A DNA stretch of 64,000 nt from Calothrix sp. NIES-4105. Lineage in GTDB: Bacteria; Cyanobacteriota; Cyanobacteriia; Cyanobacteriales; Nostocaceae. The DNA is taken from assembly GCF_002368415.1 (NCBI RefSeq), contig NZ_AP018290.1, positions 3,485,614 to 3,549,613 on the forward strand, in the 5' to 3' direction. Below, piece after piece: positions 26,682 through 36,326 of the stretch. The position numbers were made by a program, and so were the translations under genes. Below the pieces are notes generated by a model. It was not told where the DNA came from, searched no databases, and worked only from the letters and a program-made list of their open reading frames with translations. Numbering within the stretch: the stretch's first letter is position 1; every line of letters begins with the position of its first letter.

Positions 26682-27083
26682 TGGTTCTCCTTCTCTTCCT
26701 CTTCTTTCTGCTTCTTTAACTGGGTCAAATGCTCGTCGAAACGTTCATCCGCTTTTTTAATAAGCTGCTTATAAAACTGTTTCTCACTCATCCCAGATTT
26801 ATCGCCAGCAACAAGTAGAATTGCTTGACGTAGCAAGTCAAAAGCAAATGCAACTCGCCACACACCGTCATCCGCGCGATTACCGTAGCTCTTTCATATT
26901 TGTATGCTTAGAACCATTGAGTGTGTCCACATGAGGTCTATTTAACAGTGGTCCATACTTTTCCAACATCGCCACCTCTGCTAATAAAGCATCTTGCACA
27001 GCTTCGGAAAATTCCAAAAACTCCTGTGCTTTCCAATGCATACAATTCAACGTTCCAAGACATACTAATACATTATCATTCAA
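26678..27083 (-). pseudogene. Frameshifted HigB/Gp49-like toxin
   Basis: The first frame (27083-26880) gives EFSEAVQDALLAEVAMLEKYGPLLNRP and GSKHTNMKELR, then TAA. The second frame (from about 26877 to 26678) gives ADDGVWRVAFAFDLLRQAILLVAGDKSG and ends in a Lys/Glu tail. Together they make a full RelE-fold toxin of about 130 residues of the Gp49/HigB family, an mRNA interferase. One base is missing near 26880. The antitoxin downstream is intact. Confidence 0.8.
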
Positions 27084-27489
27084 TGATATATATCATCAAT
27101 GATATTATTTATGTGCTTTTTGTGTAGCGATGGCGCCGTAAAGTTATATTACAAAACCCGCTTTAATCAAAAACTTTATTACCGTAAAGGGCGCCGGATA
27201 CAGTGAGACTTGATGCGTGAGGCGCCGCAATTGACAACCCCATTTATTCGCCCTAACAAGGAGCGGTAAAGGTTAAAAATTATAGACTTAACTGACCAGA
27301 ACGCACCTCTACGTATAAATTCTTAATTTAAAACAAGCATATTTTTAAAGTTCTTGCTTTTATCAGTCCATTTTAATGGACTTGTACTATTAGCCTATGG
27401 TTTCAACCATAGGTGGGTATGAGCGTAGTTACAAATTCGGCAATTAATATAACATGCAAAACATAAGTTAATATTAGCTGTTAGCATAT
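27084..27489. other. Gene-free stretch with a double-hairpin repeat
   Basis: No gene was recognised. Two adjacent hairpins lie at 27365-27382 (AGTCCATT stem) and 27394-27413 (CCTATGGTT stem) with the linker TGTACTATTAG. A second element with the same plan but changed stem bases is at 40053-40105. Three GGCGCC sites lie at about 27133-27223. Confidence 0.55.
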
Positions 27490-27929
27490 GGTACCGCATT
27501 ATAAATTTTAGTAACAGCTTAAATATACTCTTTATTAATAGCTTAATAATATCTCTGAAATCAAAAATGAAACTAACTTTTACCCCTATCAGTACCAAGC
27601 AAAAAACGTCTTTGTACCATATTCAGTACCATTTTAGATACCATTTCCGTTCCAAATACAGCTTTAAATCAGTGCATTGAAACAGTAATTTCAATTTTAG
27701 TGAGTTTATGGTACCGAACTTGGTACGACACCACTTTACCAAGACTATGCAAGCGTTTCCCTTGATATTTCCTTTGTTGCACTCTCAAATTTAGTACAAT
27801 TTTTCCCCATTTTTTTGGTATAATTTCGCTGTTGTACCATGAAAATTTGGTACAAAATCGGGTTAAAAATGGTACAGTCAGGTTTTTCGGTACCATTACT
27901 GTACCATTTTATTGATAAAAGCGTACCAT
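27490..27929. repeat. Cluster of GTACC boxes in AT-rich DNA
   Basis: About thirteen GTACC or GGTAC boxes occur in 440 bp, many extended to GTACCAT or ATGGTAC: 27490, 27592, 27614, 27626, 27708, 27720, 27834, 27847, 27869, 27888, 27901 and 27923, with looser copies at 27638 and 27816. They occur in both orientations with irregular spacing. No protein is encoded convincingly. Such a cluster may bind a protein, for example an iteron-type replication initiator or a regulator. Confidence 0.55.
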
Positions 27930-28266
27930 TAATTTTTAAATTATAATTTTAATTTTTTTCTAATATTTATTTTTGAAATATTAAATATGCTTTTTTTGAT
28001 TTCAAGTCAAAAAGTTGCTATAAATAAAACAACAGGGCTTATGGTATTGTCACATTGGTAGTCGGTGCGTGGCGCCACAAGTCTTTTCGCTGCGTTCTAG
28101 TTTTTTCATGGCGCCACACACCCTACGTTTTTACGTACAGAAAAGTACATTTACTCCCCTCTCCTCGCAGGAGAGGGGTTGGGGGAGAGGTTTAAATTCC
28201 TCCTCTGTGTACTCTGCGTCTCTGTGGTAAAATAATACATCTGACCGCACAGGCGAGACGCCTGTG
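27930..28266. repeat. Gene-free stretch of dispersed repeats
   Basis: It contains an inverted pair GTGCGTGGCGCCAC (about 28064) and TGGCGCCACACACC (about 28108), related to the GTGCGTGACGCTAC repeats near 57005. It also has a CTCCCCTCTCC/GGAGAGGGG hairpin (about 28155), CTCTGTG text at 28200-28235 and a CACAGGCGAGACGCCTGTG hairpin near 28248. These last may end transcription of the AAA ATPase gene. Confidence 0.5.
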
Positions 28267-29547
28267 CTACGGTTTATTTTTGGTGTCAACTTTATCTTCT
28301 GCGAGGCTTTTTTCAATCGCGCCTTCCGTAGTCAACTGACCCAAGGCGCCTGATACCATTAATTTAGGTAAATTTTCAATATCCTTTAACCTAGTTAATT
28401 TACTTTCTCCAGTTGCTGTATCTCGATGTACTACTACCACAGAAGGGACTATATCACCTCCAAATGCATCAAGTAGAGCAGGGTTATGAGTGGTAACTAA
28501 AATGTCTATTTGACGTTTTCTACCTATTTCATGTAACATTCGTGCTAATAGTTCCGCGCGCGAGGGATGTAACCCGTTATCAACATCTTCGATAATTAAC
28601 TGGCTACGTTCGGGTATTGTTAATAAAGCAGTCATGATAGCTATAAATCTTAAAGTACCATCCGACATGCTACGCGCATCTATTTCTTGTACTTGTCCAT
28701 TTGTCCATTCTTCTTCGCAATATAACATTGCGTCACTAGCATATCTACCAACACGTTCTGCCCAGACTTTTAAAATGTTGCCTGCTGGTAAACCGCGCGC
28801 GTATTCCGAAAGCGTATCTTCGACTTCATCTTGCTTACGTGCTGATAATCCTGCAATAACTCCAGCTAAATTTGATGCATCGCTGTCTAGAAACTTAGAA
28901 AGACGCGAATAATTCCGCATTTTAGCAGGAATCGGGTTAAAAACATAAATTTTCTCAAGGTTGCCAATTACATGATTGACTTCAGTAATATTATCAAGGA
29001 CATAAGTGTTTTTAAAGTAAGTTAAAACTGATTTGTCGTTATTGGGAAGAGTCCAGCGCGCGTTTTTGTAGTGCGTAGATATTTTGAGAATCTTTTCGCG
29101 TTCGTCTTTAGAATCTATATAACTTGTGACAAAATCACGTTCAAAAATCATCGTTTTTTTATCACGCTGATACTCACGACAGGTAATTTTTTCTTCGAGT
29201 ATCATCGCATCGCGCTTTGTTTCTACGGTAATACCATACAAATAATCGACTTGCTGACCTTCACCATGTACAAGTGCTTTGAGTGTAAATTCTACTTCGG
29301 GTTTGAGAGCTGCCCAGCTAACACCCCCACGAATGGGAGGAAGAATTTTATCTCCTGCTAATGCAGCTTCTATTTCATATCCATCAACGGTTCGTCTTAA
29401 AAATTCAAATGCTTCGACAAGATTCGATTTGCCGCTAGCATTTGTACCTATCAAAACCGTGAGTGGGTATAGCGGTAGTTCCGCATAACGAAAACTTTTC
29501 CAATTTTTCAGAAAGAGGCGCTTTAGCATACCCACTTTAATGAACAA
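28267..29547 (-). CDS. AAA-family ATPase of the OLD/RecF-like AAA15-AAA21 group
   Basis: A 426-residue ATPase. Walker A LIGTNASGKSNLVEAF is near residue 32-47, the signature-like SMSDGTLRF near 295, Walker B QLIIEDVDNGLHPS near 318-331 and a switch His in VTTHNPALL near 353. This ABC/SMC-like head with a short middle insertion is typical of the AAA15/21 family, solitary ATPases often linked with defence or DNA repair. The MLKRLFLKNW methionine at 29529 is an alternative start. No partner nuclease gene follows; the downstream DNA is repeat-rich and gene-free. Confidence 0.8.
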   Translation of the reverse strand: MFIKVGMLKRLFLKNWKSFRYAELPLYPLTVLIGTNASGKSNLVEAFEFLRRTVDGYEIEAALAGDKILPPIRGGVSWAALKPEVEFTLKALVHGEGQQVDYLYGITVETKRDAMILEEKITCREYQRDKKTMIFERDFVTSYIDSKDEREKILKISTHYKNARWTLPNNDKSVLTYFKNTYVLDNITEVNHVIGNLEKIYVFNPIPAKMRNYSRLSKFLDSDASNLAGVIAGLSARKQDEVEDTLSEYARGLPAGNILKVWAERVGRYASDAMLYCEEEWTNGQVQEIDARSMSDGTLRFIAIMTALLTIPERSQLIIEDVDNGLHPSRAELLARMLHEIGRKRQIDILVTTHNPALLDAFGGDIVPSVVVVHRDTATGESKLTRLKDIENLPKLMVSGALGQLTTEGAIEKSLAEDKVDTKNKP

Positions 29548-29562
29548 TATCTAATTGTCCTA

Positions 29563-30684
29563 TTATCTTCCAATACTTACATCTGGGTTTTCCTCAAGCT
29601 TGATTGTATTTTGATGAGTTTTATCAGCAAATTCCGATGCTTCTGTATTAAATGTTCCTGTCTGCCAGCTATCAGCAACATCTTTAATGAAGCTTGCAAT
29701 TGGTATGGCAACTAACACTCCGATGATTCCTCCTAGTTTGGCGCCTATCAACAAAGAAATTACTACCCAAACCGGATTTAAACCTGTTAAATTACCAAGT
29801 AGACGAGGTGCAACAATGTTTGAATTGATTTGGTCGAGTCCTACAGAAACAGCAAATATTTCTACACCTAACCAGAAATTTTGTAACCCTACCAATAGAG
29901 AGACAATAATAATACCAATGGTAGTTCCAAAAGGAAATAACGAAAATATACCAATAGTAACACCAAATAATAAAGCTAGTGGAACTTGTAAAAGTACAAA
30001 TGCTAATATCAATGAAACTGCGAGAATGGAGCCTAAAACAGCTTGACCGAGAAAGTAATTTTGAAAATCCTCACGCAACACTTGGCGAACATGAGTACTA
30101 ATATGAAGTGGAAACCATTTAAAAATTCCATCCCAAAGCTGCTCACCATTCAATACCATATAAATAGTTAATACTACTGTTAAAAGTACATTAACTAAAG
30201 TGCCGATAGTATCCACAGCAATACTTAGTATTCTTCCTGTAAATGTTTGTAGTTGATTTGAAACCTTATCGAGAACTTGGGTTACTATCTCACTCAAGTT
30301 AATTGGTAACTCCTGTTGCTGAAGTGCCCAATCTTGGAAAGCTTGTAATCGCGCGGTACCCGAATCAATCCAAGTTGGTAAAATATTTGCTAGTTCGTAA
30401 ATTTGTTCTAAAATTAAAGGTACAAGAGTAACAGCTAATCCGACACCCCCAACCACTGTGATTAATAAGGCGCCTGCAATTGCTAATTTACGCTTAATTC
30501 CTTGACGCTGAAAAAATTCAATCGGATAGTCAAGAATAAATGCGAGTAAAATTGCGGTTATAAATATATTAACTAATGGTTGAAAATACTTAATCACTTG
30601 TAACAGAACCCAACCATTTAAAATAGTCAGGGGAAAAGCGATGCCAATGGTTAACCACCGAGGAAATTTGTAGACTTGCATCAT
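29563..30684 (-). CDS. AI-2E/PerM family transporter
   Basis: A 373-residue inner-membrane protein with seven to eight predicted helices. N-terminal LTIGIAFPLTILNGW and LAFILDYPIEFFQRQG, and the C-terminal GVTIGIFSLFPFG and NIVAPRLLGNLTGLNPVWVVISLLIGA, are PerM-family landmarks. Some members export AI-2 or act as Na+/H+ antiporters; the substrate here is unknown. Its start codon shares a base with the stop of the NUDIX gene (TAATG), so the two are translationally coupled. Confidence 0.88.
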   Translation of the reverse strand: MMQVYKFPRWLTIGIAFPLTILNGWVLLQVIKYFQPLVNIFITAILLAFILDYPIEFFQRQGIKRKLAIAGALLITVVGGVGLAVTLVPLILEQIYELANILPTWIDSGTARLQAFQDWALQQQELPINLSEIVTQVLDKVSNQLQTFTGRILSIAVDTIGTLVNVLLTVVLTIYMVLNGEQLWDGIFKWFPLHISTHVRQVLREDFQNYFLGQAVLGSILAVSLILAFVLLQVPLALLFGVTIGIFSLFPFGTTIGIIIVSLLVGLQNFWLGVEIFAVSVGLDQINSNIVAPRLLGNLTGLNPVWVVISLLIGAKLGGIIGVLVAIPIASFIKDVADSWQTGTFNTEASEFADKTHQNTIKLEENPDVSIGR

Positions 30685-31136
30685 TAATTGTTTGTTATGA
30701 GCTTCTGACTGTTATTATCCATGAAATTCTTTAAGATTAGTTGATGTACAGGCGCCAGTAGTCTTTCTTCTTTCGCATTATGAGAATAGTAACTACCTTT
30801 ACATATATCAGATGGCGCCAGTATTGCCATATCCCAACCTTCGTTGAGAACTAGTTGGTTAAACTCGATGTCTAAAGTCGCACTAAAAACATGACGCACC
30901 ACATTCTCGTCAGGGTAGCAACCAAAAAAACTAAATGTAGACGGTAACTTGTAGCCAATTTCTTCTAAGATTTCGCGTTGAACTGCTATTTCGGGAGTTT
31001 CACCTGGTTCGATATGTCCACCAAACAAAGCCCAATATCCAGGGAAACGGATAGTGGGTATATTATCGCGCAATTGCATTAGAAACTTATTATCTCGATA
31101 GAGAATTGCAATAGCTGCCTGTGTTGGCTGGTTCAT
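30684..31136 (-). CDS. NUDIX hydrolase
   Basis: A 150-residue NUDIX protein. The NUDIX box appears as [22 protein letters not shown] near residues 41-62, matching GX5EX7REUXEEXG. The enzyme would hydrolyse a nucleoside diphosphate linked to another moiety; the substrate cannot be told. It is coupled to the downstream PerM-family gene. Confidence 0.9.
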   Translation of the reverse strand: MNQPTQAAIAILYRDNKFLMQLRDNIPTIRFPGYWALFGGHIEPGETPEIAVQREILEEIGYKLPSTFSFFGCYPDENVVRHVFSATLDIEFNQLVLNEGWDMAILAPSDICKGSYYSHNAKEERLLAPVHQLILKNFMDNNSQKLITNN

Positions 31137-31170
31137 AATTATTTACCAATTAGAGTTTAAGTATAAATTA

Positions 31171-31551
31171 TTACTTTTCTTCAATGTATACGTCGCCTTT
31201 TTCCTGACCAGCCAAACGGATGCTTTTGTAGCGAAGTTGACCTTTGAACACAGCCTGTGAACCAACAGTTAACCCCTTTTGATTGGTCAAAACAACTATT
31301 GAGCCTGTCGAATCATTTAGCTGGTATGCGTGCTTATCTAGTAACGGTATATATTTTTCAATTTTTCCTTGAATGTAGACTGTGGAGTTTTTTTGCTGTG
31401 GTGTTAGCTGTTTAATTGGCGTGATGTTGGCGCCAATAGCGTTCATGCTCGTGCCAATATTCGAGCAGCTTGCTAGACCAGGTAGGGCAGCTACAGTCAA
31501 AGCTAGACTAAATACTGAGATACGATGGTAAAAAAAATGTGCTTGCTTCAT
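31171..31551 (-). CDS. Small lipoprotein with OB-like fold
   Basis: A 126-residue protein from ATG 31551. A signal sequence ends in the lipobox LASC near residues 25-28, so it is likely a lipid-anchored envelope protein. The rest (STVYIQGKIEKYIPLLDKHAYQLNDSTGSIVVLT, then VGSQAVFKGQLRYKSI) is a beta-rich OB-like domain of the bacterial stress or nucleic-acid-binding OB group. The longer open frame to 31653 adds residues without family support. Function is unknown. Confidence 0.7.
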   Translation of the reverse strand: MKQAHFFYHRISVFSLALTVAALPGLASCSNIGTSMNAIGANITPIKQLTPQQKNSTVYIQGKIEKYIPLLDKHAYQLNDSTGSIVVLTNQKGLTVGSQAVFKGQLRYKSIRLAGQEKGDVYIEEK

Positions 31552-31755
31552 AGCACCCGAAGTAAGGAGGAAGTTTTGTATCAGTATGTGCTTTGTCGCC
31601 ATTTTAATCAAGTCAGTTCCCACTAAAAACACAACAGTATACTTCACTTTCAAATCCTAAAAATATACTTTCTACTGATACAACGAATCTGAGAAAATAA
31701 GGACTGGGGATTAAGCTACCTTAAACCCTAATTTAAACGCGCAACAACATTCGCA

Positions 31756-32628
31756 ATGGCAACACAAACTGCTAAAATCCTTGATGGAAAAGCGCTAAGT
31801 GCGAAAATTCAACAATCATTGTCGGCACAAATTCAAGAGTTACAACCCAAATTCGGGCGCCCTCCTGGTTTAGCTGTACTAATGGTTGGTGATAATCCTG
31901 CTTCTGCTGCGTATGTACGTGGTAAAGAGCGCGCTTGTGAAAAAGTCGGGATTGCATCTTTTGGTAAACATTTTCCTAGCCAAACAAGTTATAACGAACT
32001 TGAAGACACGATTGCAGCACTCAATCAAGATGAACAGGTCGATGGAATTTTAGTCCAATTGCCTCTACCTGAGCATTTAGACTCTGTAAAACTGCTGAAT
32101 CAAATTACTCCAGATAAGGACGTTGATGGTTTACATCCTGTAAATATGGGACGCTTGGTGCGAAGCGAAGAAGGTTTACGTTCTTGCACTCCTGCTGGTG
32201 TAATGCGACTGTTAGAAGAATATAAAATCGGCGTGCAAAGTAAACAAGCTGTGGTATTAGGACGCAGCATTTTAGTAGGCAAACCTCTGGCTTTAATGCT
32301 GCTTGAAGCTTCGGCAACAGTAACAGTCGCCCATTCTCGTTCTCACGATCTAAAATCCATTACACAATCAGCAGATATTCTCATTGCTGCTGTTGGACGT
32401 TCAGAACTTGTTACAAGCGAAATGTTGAAACCGGGCGCAATTGTGATAGATGTGGGGATAAATCGCGTTGTTGATGCAAGTGGCAACAGCCGTTTAATCG
32501 GTGATGTTCACTTTGAGTCAGCTTCAAAAGTGGCAGAATATATTACTCCCGTTCCTGGGGGTGTTGGTCCAATGACAGTTGCGATGCTGCTACAAAATAC
32601 AGTCAAAAGCTATCTCACTCGATTTTAG
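31756..32628 (+). CDS. folD: Methylenetetrahydrofolate dehydrogenase/cyclohydrolase
   Basis: A 290-residue FolD. It interconverts methylene-, methenyl- and formyl-tetrahydrofolate in one-carbon metabolism. Visible landmarks are the catalytic loop [12 protein letters not shown] near residue 49-60 with its conserved Tyr and Lys, [33 protein letters not shown] for NADP binding and the [13 protein letters not shown] end signature. Length is normal. It is followed at 70 bp by crtE, an order common in cyanobacteria. Confidence 0.97.
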   Translation: MATQTAKILDGKALSAKIQQSLSAQIQELQPKFGRPPGLAVLMVGDNPASAAYVRGKERACEKVGIASFGKHFPSQTSYNELEDTIAALNQDEQVDGILVQLPLPEHLDSVKLLNQITPDKDVDGLHPVNMGRLVRSEEGLRSCTPAGVMRLLEEYKIGVQSKQAVVLGRSILVGKPLALMLLEASATVTVAHSRSHDLKSITQSADILIAAVGRSELVTSEMLKPGAIVIDVGINRVVDASGNSRLIGDVHFESASKVAEYITPVPGGVGPMTVAMLLQNTVKSYLTRF

Positions 32629-32698
32629 ATTTTAGAAATTTATCAACTTACTCCCTTAAAATTGTAACCTATATGACAGAACCTCAAGGATACTTAAC

Positions 32699-33634
32699 AT
32701 GGTAGCAGCGGATAATATTCAAACAAAACAAACGACCCAGCCCAAAACCAAATTTGACCTGAAGGATTACCTCAAAGCACGTCAGCAGATTTGTGAAGCC
32801 GCGCTCGATAAATCGCTGCCCATGCAGTATCCTGACAAAATTTACGAAGCAATGCGCTATTCATTGCTCGCTGGGGGTAAACGGTTGCGTCCAATTTTGT
32901 GCATTGCCACTTGTGAAATGATTGGTGGCACAATTGACATGGCAATGCCTACCGCGTGCGCGTTTGAAATGGTTCACACGATGTCGCTTATTCATGATGA
33001 CCTTCCAGCAATGGATAATGATGATTATCGACGTGGGAAGTTGACAAATCACAAGGTTTATGGTGAAGACATTGCGATTTTAGCTGGTGATGGTCTACTT
33101 GCTTATGCTTTTGAGTTCATTGTTGAAAACACTCAAAATGTGGCGCCTTCTTCAATCTTAAAAGTCGTTTCTCGCATTGGACGCGCGGTTGGAGCAGCTG
33201 GTTTAGTTGGTGGTCAAGTAGTAGATTTAGAATGCGAGGGTAAAACCGATACAACGCTAGAAACCCTCAATTTCATCCACAATCATAAAACCGCAGCGCT
33301 TTTGGAAGCTTGTGTCGTTTGTGGTGGCATTTTAGCAGGCGCCTCAGACTCCCAAGTGCAGCAGTTATCACGATATTCGCAAAATATCGGGCTAGCATTC
33401 CAAATAATCGATGATATTTTGGATATAACTGCCACACAAGAACAGTTAGGAAAAACCGCAGGTAAAGACTTAAAAGCCAAAAAAGTTACTTATCCTAGTC
33501 TTTGGGGAATCGAAGAGTCACGCAAAAAAGCCGACCAACTTATTAAAGACGCATGTGCTGAACTCGAATCATATGGAGAAAAAGCACAGCCGTTGATAGC
33601 ATTGGCACACTTTATTACAAATCGCAACCACTAA
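32699..33634 (+). CDS. crtE: Geranylgeranyl/farnesyl diphosphate synthase
   Basis: A 311-residue trans-prenyl diphosphate synthase. The first aspartate-rich motif [10 protein letters not shown] lies near residues 100-109 and the second [10 protein letters not shown] near residues 237-246. It condenses isopentenyl units to GGPP for carotenoids, phytol tails and quinones. The position between folD and the PAP2-like gene matches the conserved cyanobacterial order. Product chain length is not resolvable by eye. Confidence 0.94.
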   Translation: MVAADNIQTKQTTQPKTKFDLKDYLKARQQICEAALDKSLPMQYPDKIYEAMRYSLLAGGKRLRPILCIATCEMIGGTIDMAMPTACAFEMVHTMSLIHDDLPAMDNDDYRRGKLTNHKVYGEDIAILAGDGLLAYAFEFIVENTQNVAPSSILKVVSRIGRAVGAAGLVGGQVVDLECEGKTDTTLETLNFIHNHKTAALLEACVVCGGILAGASDSQVQQLSRYSQNIGLAFQIIDDILDITATQEQLGKTAGKDLKAKKVTYPSLWGIEESRKKADQLIKDACAELESYGEKAQPLIALAHFITNRNH

Positions 33635-33711
33635 AAAGTAGAAAGTAGGCTTTATATACTTTACTTGAAACCATCCAGTGTTTAACATATACAAACTTAT
33701 CTGAAATAACC

Positions 33712-34167
33712 ATGCAGGACATAGGCGACATCTTTAACAACCGGGTGCTGCTGGTGGCCCTAATAGCTTGTTTCATGGCTCAAGCTCTCAAACTAGCTGT
33801 TGAAATCATCAAAAATCGCAAGTTGAATATACAGGTCTTGGTAACAACTGGAGGAATGCCTAGCGCACATTCAGCTTTAGTTACAGCTTTAGCAGCAGGT
33901 GTCGGGCAAACAGTTGGCTGGAAAAGTCCAGAATTTGCACTTGCAACGGTTTTTGCCATAATCGTCATGTACGATGCAGCTGGAGTTCGTCAAGCTGCTG
34001 GCAAACAAGCGCGTATCCTTAACCAGATGATAGACGAATTATTCCGCGAACATCCAAACTTCAACGAAGACCGTTTGAAAGAATTACTTGGACATACACC
34101 GTTTCAAGTTATTGCTGGTTCTGCTTTGGGTATTACAGTTTCTTTGTTAGCGCGCGCGGCTTATTAG
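33712..34167 (+). CDS. Divergent PAP2 family membrane protein
   Basis: A 151-residue membrane protein with the family phrases GGMPSAHSALVTALAAGVG, VMYDAAGVRQAAGKQARILNQ and LLGHTPFQVIAGSALGI. The family is a divergent branch of the acid phosphatase/vanadium haloperoxidase superfamily with PSAHS as its recognisable core. It follows crtE by 77 bp, as in other cyanobacteria, so it may act on prenyl diphosphates, but the substrate is unproven. Confidence 0.92.
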   Translation: MQDIGDIFNNRVLLVALIACFMAQALKLAVEIIKNRKLNIQVLVTTGGMPSAHSALVTALAAGVGQTVGWKSPEFALATVFAIIVMYDAAGVRQAAGKQARILNQMIDELFREHPNFNEDRLKELLGHTPFQVIAGSALGITVSLLARAAY

Positions 34168-34171
34168 GGTC

Positions 34172-34256
34172 AGGAGGCAGGAGGCAGGAGGCAGGAGGTA
34201 GGAGGCAGGAGGTAGGAGGCAGGAGGTAGGAGGCAGGAGGCAGGAGGCAGAAGTTA
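34172..34256. repeat. Short tandem GGAGGCA/GGAGGTA heptamer repeat
   Basis: About twelve 7-bp units (AGGAGGC or AGGAGGT) run head to tail just after the PAP2-family stop codon. They are followed at about 34268-34320 by alternating CTCCTGACACC and TTCCTGACACC units. Tandem short repeats of this kind are known as STRR sequences in filamentous cyanobacteria. No coding role is seen. Confidence 0.85.
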
Positions 34257-34334
34257 GAAGTTGAAACTCCTGACACCCTCCTGACACCTTCCTGACACCC
34301 TCCTGACACCTTCCTGACAACTGACTTCTGACCT

Positions 34335-34982
34335 TTATTGTAATTTCACGATAGGGCGTAGCAACACGACTCTACGCGCGTCAACCATTTGGGCGTAAAA
34401 ACCACGTTCAGAAAGAGTCTGTAATGTATTTTGCGCTTCTCTGGAATTAGTTGTATAAACTGCCAACAAGTAAGGACGCTGACCGTAGGAAACGAAGCCA
34501 ATATCGCCTCCGACTACTTGCTGTACTTGTTTTACAGTTTCAGGCTTGTTAAAGTAATCAACTAACACAGCAAAACCTTGACCTAGCGGTTGCGGTTTAG
34601 GAGCTGGTTTCGCAACTGGTTTAGTCGCTACTTCTTGAGGTTTAGTTGTGATAGTAGCAGAAAGACCCGCAGAATCGCGTATAAATCTCGCCCAGCGATT
34701 TGCATCTTCTAGGTTACTAAAACCACCTATGCGGGTTACGGTGTCATTGAGATATCTACAGACAGAAGTATTAGTTTCTGAAGGCAGGACGCGACGCAAT
34801 TGATTTTGATTATCCGTAGTAGGGCTAGTTACTAACAGAAGATACTCACCACCATTCGGAGGACGGCAAATAGGTATGTTCTGTTGGGCGCCCACAGAAT
34901 TCATGCTGCCCATCATACCAGCAATCGCAATCAACAAAGCACTAGAAAAAGTCTGAAGTCTCTCCACAACAGTTGAACACAT
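34335..34982 (-). CDS. Secreted SPOR-like hypothetical protein
   Basis: A 215-residue protein. The first 32 residues are a signal peptide (hydrophobic SSALLIAIAGMMGSM, then SVGAQQ). Two similar segments, EYLLLVTSPTTDNQNQLRRV and GFAVLVDYFNKPETVKQVQQV, each followed by short alpha/beta runs, resemble SPOR-type repeats joined by a Pro/Lys linker (TKPVAKPAPKPQP). SPOR domains bind denuded peptidoglycan, so a periplasmic, envelope-related role is likely. Confidence 0.65.
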   Translation of the reverse strand: MCSTVVERLQTFSSALLIAIAGMMGSMNSVGAQQNIPICRPPNGGEYLLLVTSPTTDNQNQLRRVLPSETNTSVCRYLNDTVTRIGGFSNLEDANRWARFIRDSAGLSATITTKPQEVATKPVAKPAPKPQPLGQGFAVLVDYFNKPETVKQVQQVVGGDIGFVSYGQRPYLLAVYTTNSREAQNTLQTLSERGFYAQMVDARRVVLLRPIVKLQ

Positions 34983-35119
34983 AAATTGCTTCTCTTAATA
35001 GATAAGAAGTGATAGATTTTGTTCCCCAAAACAAAAAGAGTGTAAAGTGCGCTCGTGCTGAGTTCTGATTGCTTGACTACTAATAACTCTTCACTCAGCA
35101 CTCATTACTCAGCACTCTA

Positions 35120-35446
35120 CTATACTGTTGCCATTGATGCCAAAGCATCAGGTATTGACTCGCTAGGCGCCTGAAATTCTCCCGTAATTACATACTCCAA
35201 GCGAAGTTTTAACCACGTAATAAACTGAGAATTAGTTGAAATTACCGCCGCACACGGTTGTGGACACTTGCCTTTGATGTTTTGCATAGCAGATGCCTCA
35301 AGGAATGCTGGTTGCTTTACTAACCAAAAATCAATTTCTTTTTCATTTTCGTGATAATAACGAGTTCGTTCTTTAAGAACCTCTTCAAATGGTTCTTCTT
35401 CAAATAAAAAGCGTTGACTTGCTAAAACGTAATAGTATGTCGTCAT
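35120..35446 (-). CDS. ycf54: Ycf54, Mg-protoporphyrin monomethyl ester cyclase partner
   Basis: A 108-residue protein that matches Ycf54/DUF2488 over its length: TTYYYVLASQRFL at the start, EKEIDFWLVKQPAFLE, KGKCPQPCAAVISTN and WLKLRLEYVITGEF. Ycf54 is an essential partner of the aerobic cyclase AcsF in chlorophyll synthesis, binding it at the membrane. The length is normal. Its neighbours do not belong to chlorophyll synthesis. Confidence 0.93.
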   Translation of the reverse strand: MTTYYYVLASQRFLFEEEPFEEVLKERTRYYHENEKEIDFWLVKQPAFLEASAMQNIKGKCPQPCAAVISTNSQFITWLKLRLEYVITGEFQAPSESIPDALASMATV

Positions 35447-35511
35447 TTTTTTCCCTTATGCTTCCAATTAATTATTAAAGAGTACAGTAATAGTTACTGT
35501 ACCCCTCGTTA

Positions 35512-36255
35512 TTAGCTCTTTTTGAATCGTTTAAATAAGGAAACTGGATTAAACGGACAACCACCGCTTGACTTTGTATCGGATGCTACCTTACCTCCCG
35601 CAGTTAGCTTAGTAAGGAACAGGGAATTATCAAAGTAGTGTTCCATCGATTCAATTTTTAAGTCCGAAGTTACTTTTGCCACAGTCATCCCGATAATTTC
35701 TACAGTTTCGCCAGTGGGAGCAAAGTCTTTGTACTGACCTTTAAAATGACCCCAATGGCGCCACTTGAAGGTGACGTTAGGCGGTCCAGAATACACTTCG
35801 AGCAATTCCCAAGGAAAACCATTGGGAAAAGTACTGTGAAAAATGTTATGTGAGGATTCAAACGACTCTTCCGACGATTTGTAATGTTCGGAATTAGCCA
35901 TAAATACATTATAAGTACCTTTGGCGCCAAGTTCTACGGCATCAAATTCACGACCACCATTAGTACTAACACGGAACTTATCTTGAACAACCGACAACCA
36001 CTGTTGTGGATTAGTTTTGAAAGATACTTCCATTTCAAAAGTACGTACCAAGTTTTGGACGATAGCTTCAAGCGAACCCTCCATGTGCTTGCATACACTT
36101 TCAGAAGCTAAGTTATCGTTCGAGCGAGAATAGTCAGGTGCTTTGCCAGTTCGCCATTCAATATCAGCAGTTGCACTGTATGCAATTACTGTATCGCGAT
36201 GTTGTACCCAAAGCGGCAGGTTATTAGATGGTTCTTTTTGATCTGTTGCACTCAT
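35512..36255 (-). CDS. SnoaL-like protein resembling plant pathogen-related protein
   Basis: A 247-residue protein from ATG 36255; a GTG at 36324 would add 23 residues. The phrases ADIEWRTGKAPDYS, FEMEVSFK, ESFESSHNIFHSTFPNGFPWELLEVYSGPP and FKWRHWGHFKGQYKDFAPTGE match, as I remember it, the barley-type pathogen-related protein family, which has a SnoaL/NTF2-like fold. Its biochemical role is unknown in plants and bacteria. The tail ends in GGCPFNPVSLFKRFKKS. It is downstream of pdxJ on the same strand. Confidence 0.75.
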   Translation of the reverse strand: MSATDQKEPSNNLPLWVQHRDTVIAYSATADIEWRTGKAPDYSRSNDNLASESVCKHMEGSLEAIVQNLVRTFEMEVSFKTNPQQWLSVVQDKFRVSTNGGREFDAVELGAKGTYNVFMANSEHYKSSEESFESSHNIFHSTFPNGFPWELLEVYSGPPNVTFKWRHWGHFKGQYKDFAPTGETVEIIGMTVAKVTSDLKIESMEHYFDNSLFLTKLTAGGKVASDTKSSGGCPFNPVSLFKRFKKS

Positions 36256-36326
36256 AGAAGTTATGGTTCGTGTTTTGACTATCTTGAGATTTCGCAGTAA
36301 GAACCCCTCTATGAAATCAAACACAA

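Noticed and set aside
27669-27896. Minus-strand open frame of 75 codons in the GTACC region
   Set aside because: It has no family signature and the repeated words fall out of register with codons; the DNA repeats explain it better.
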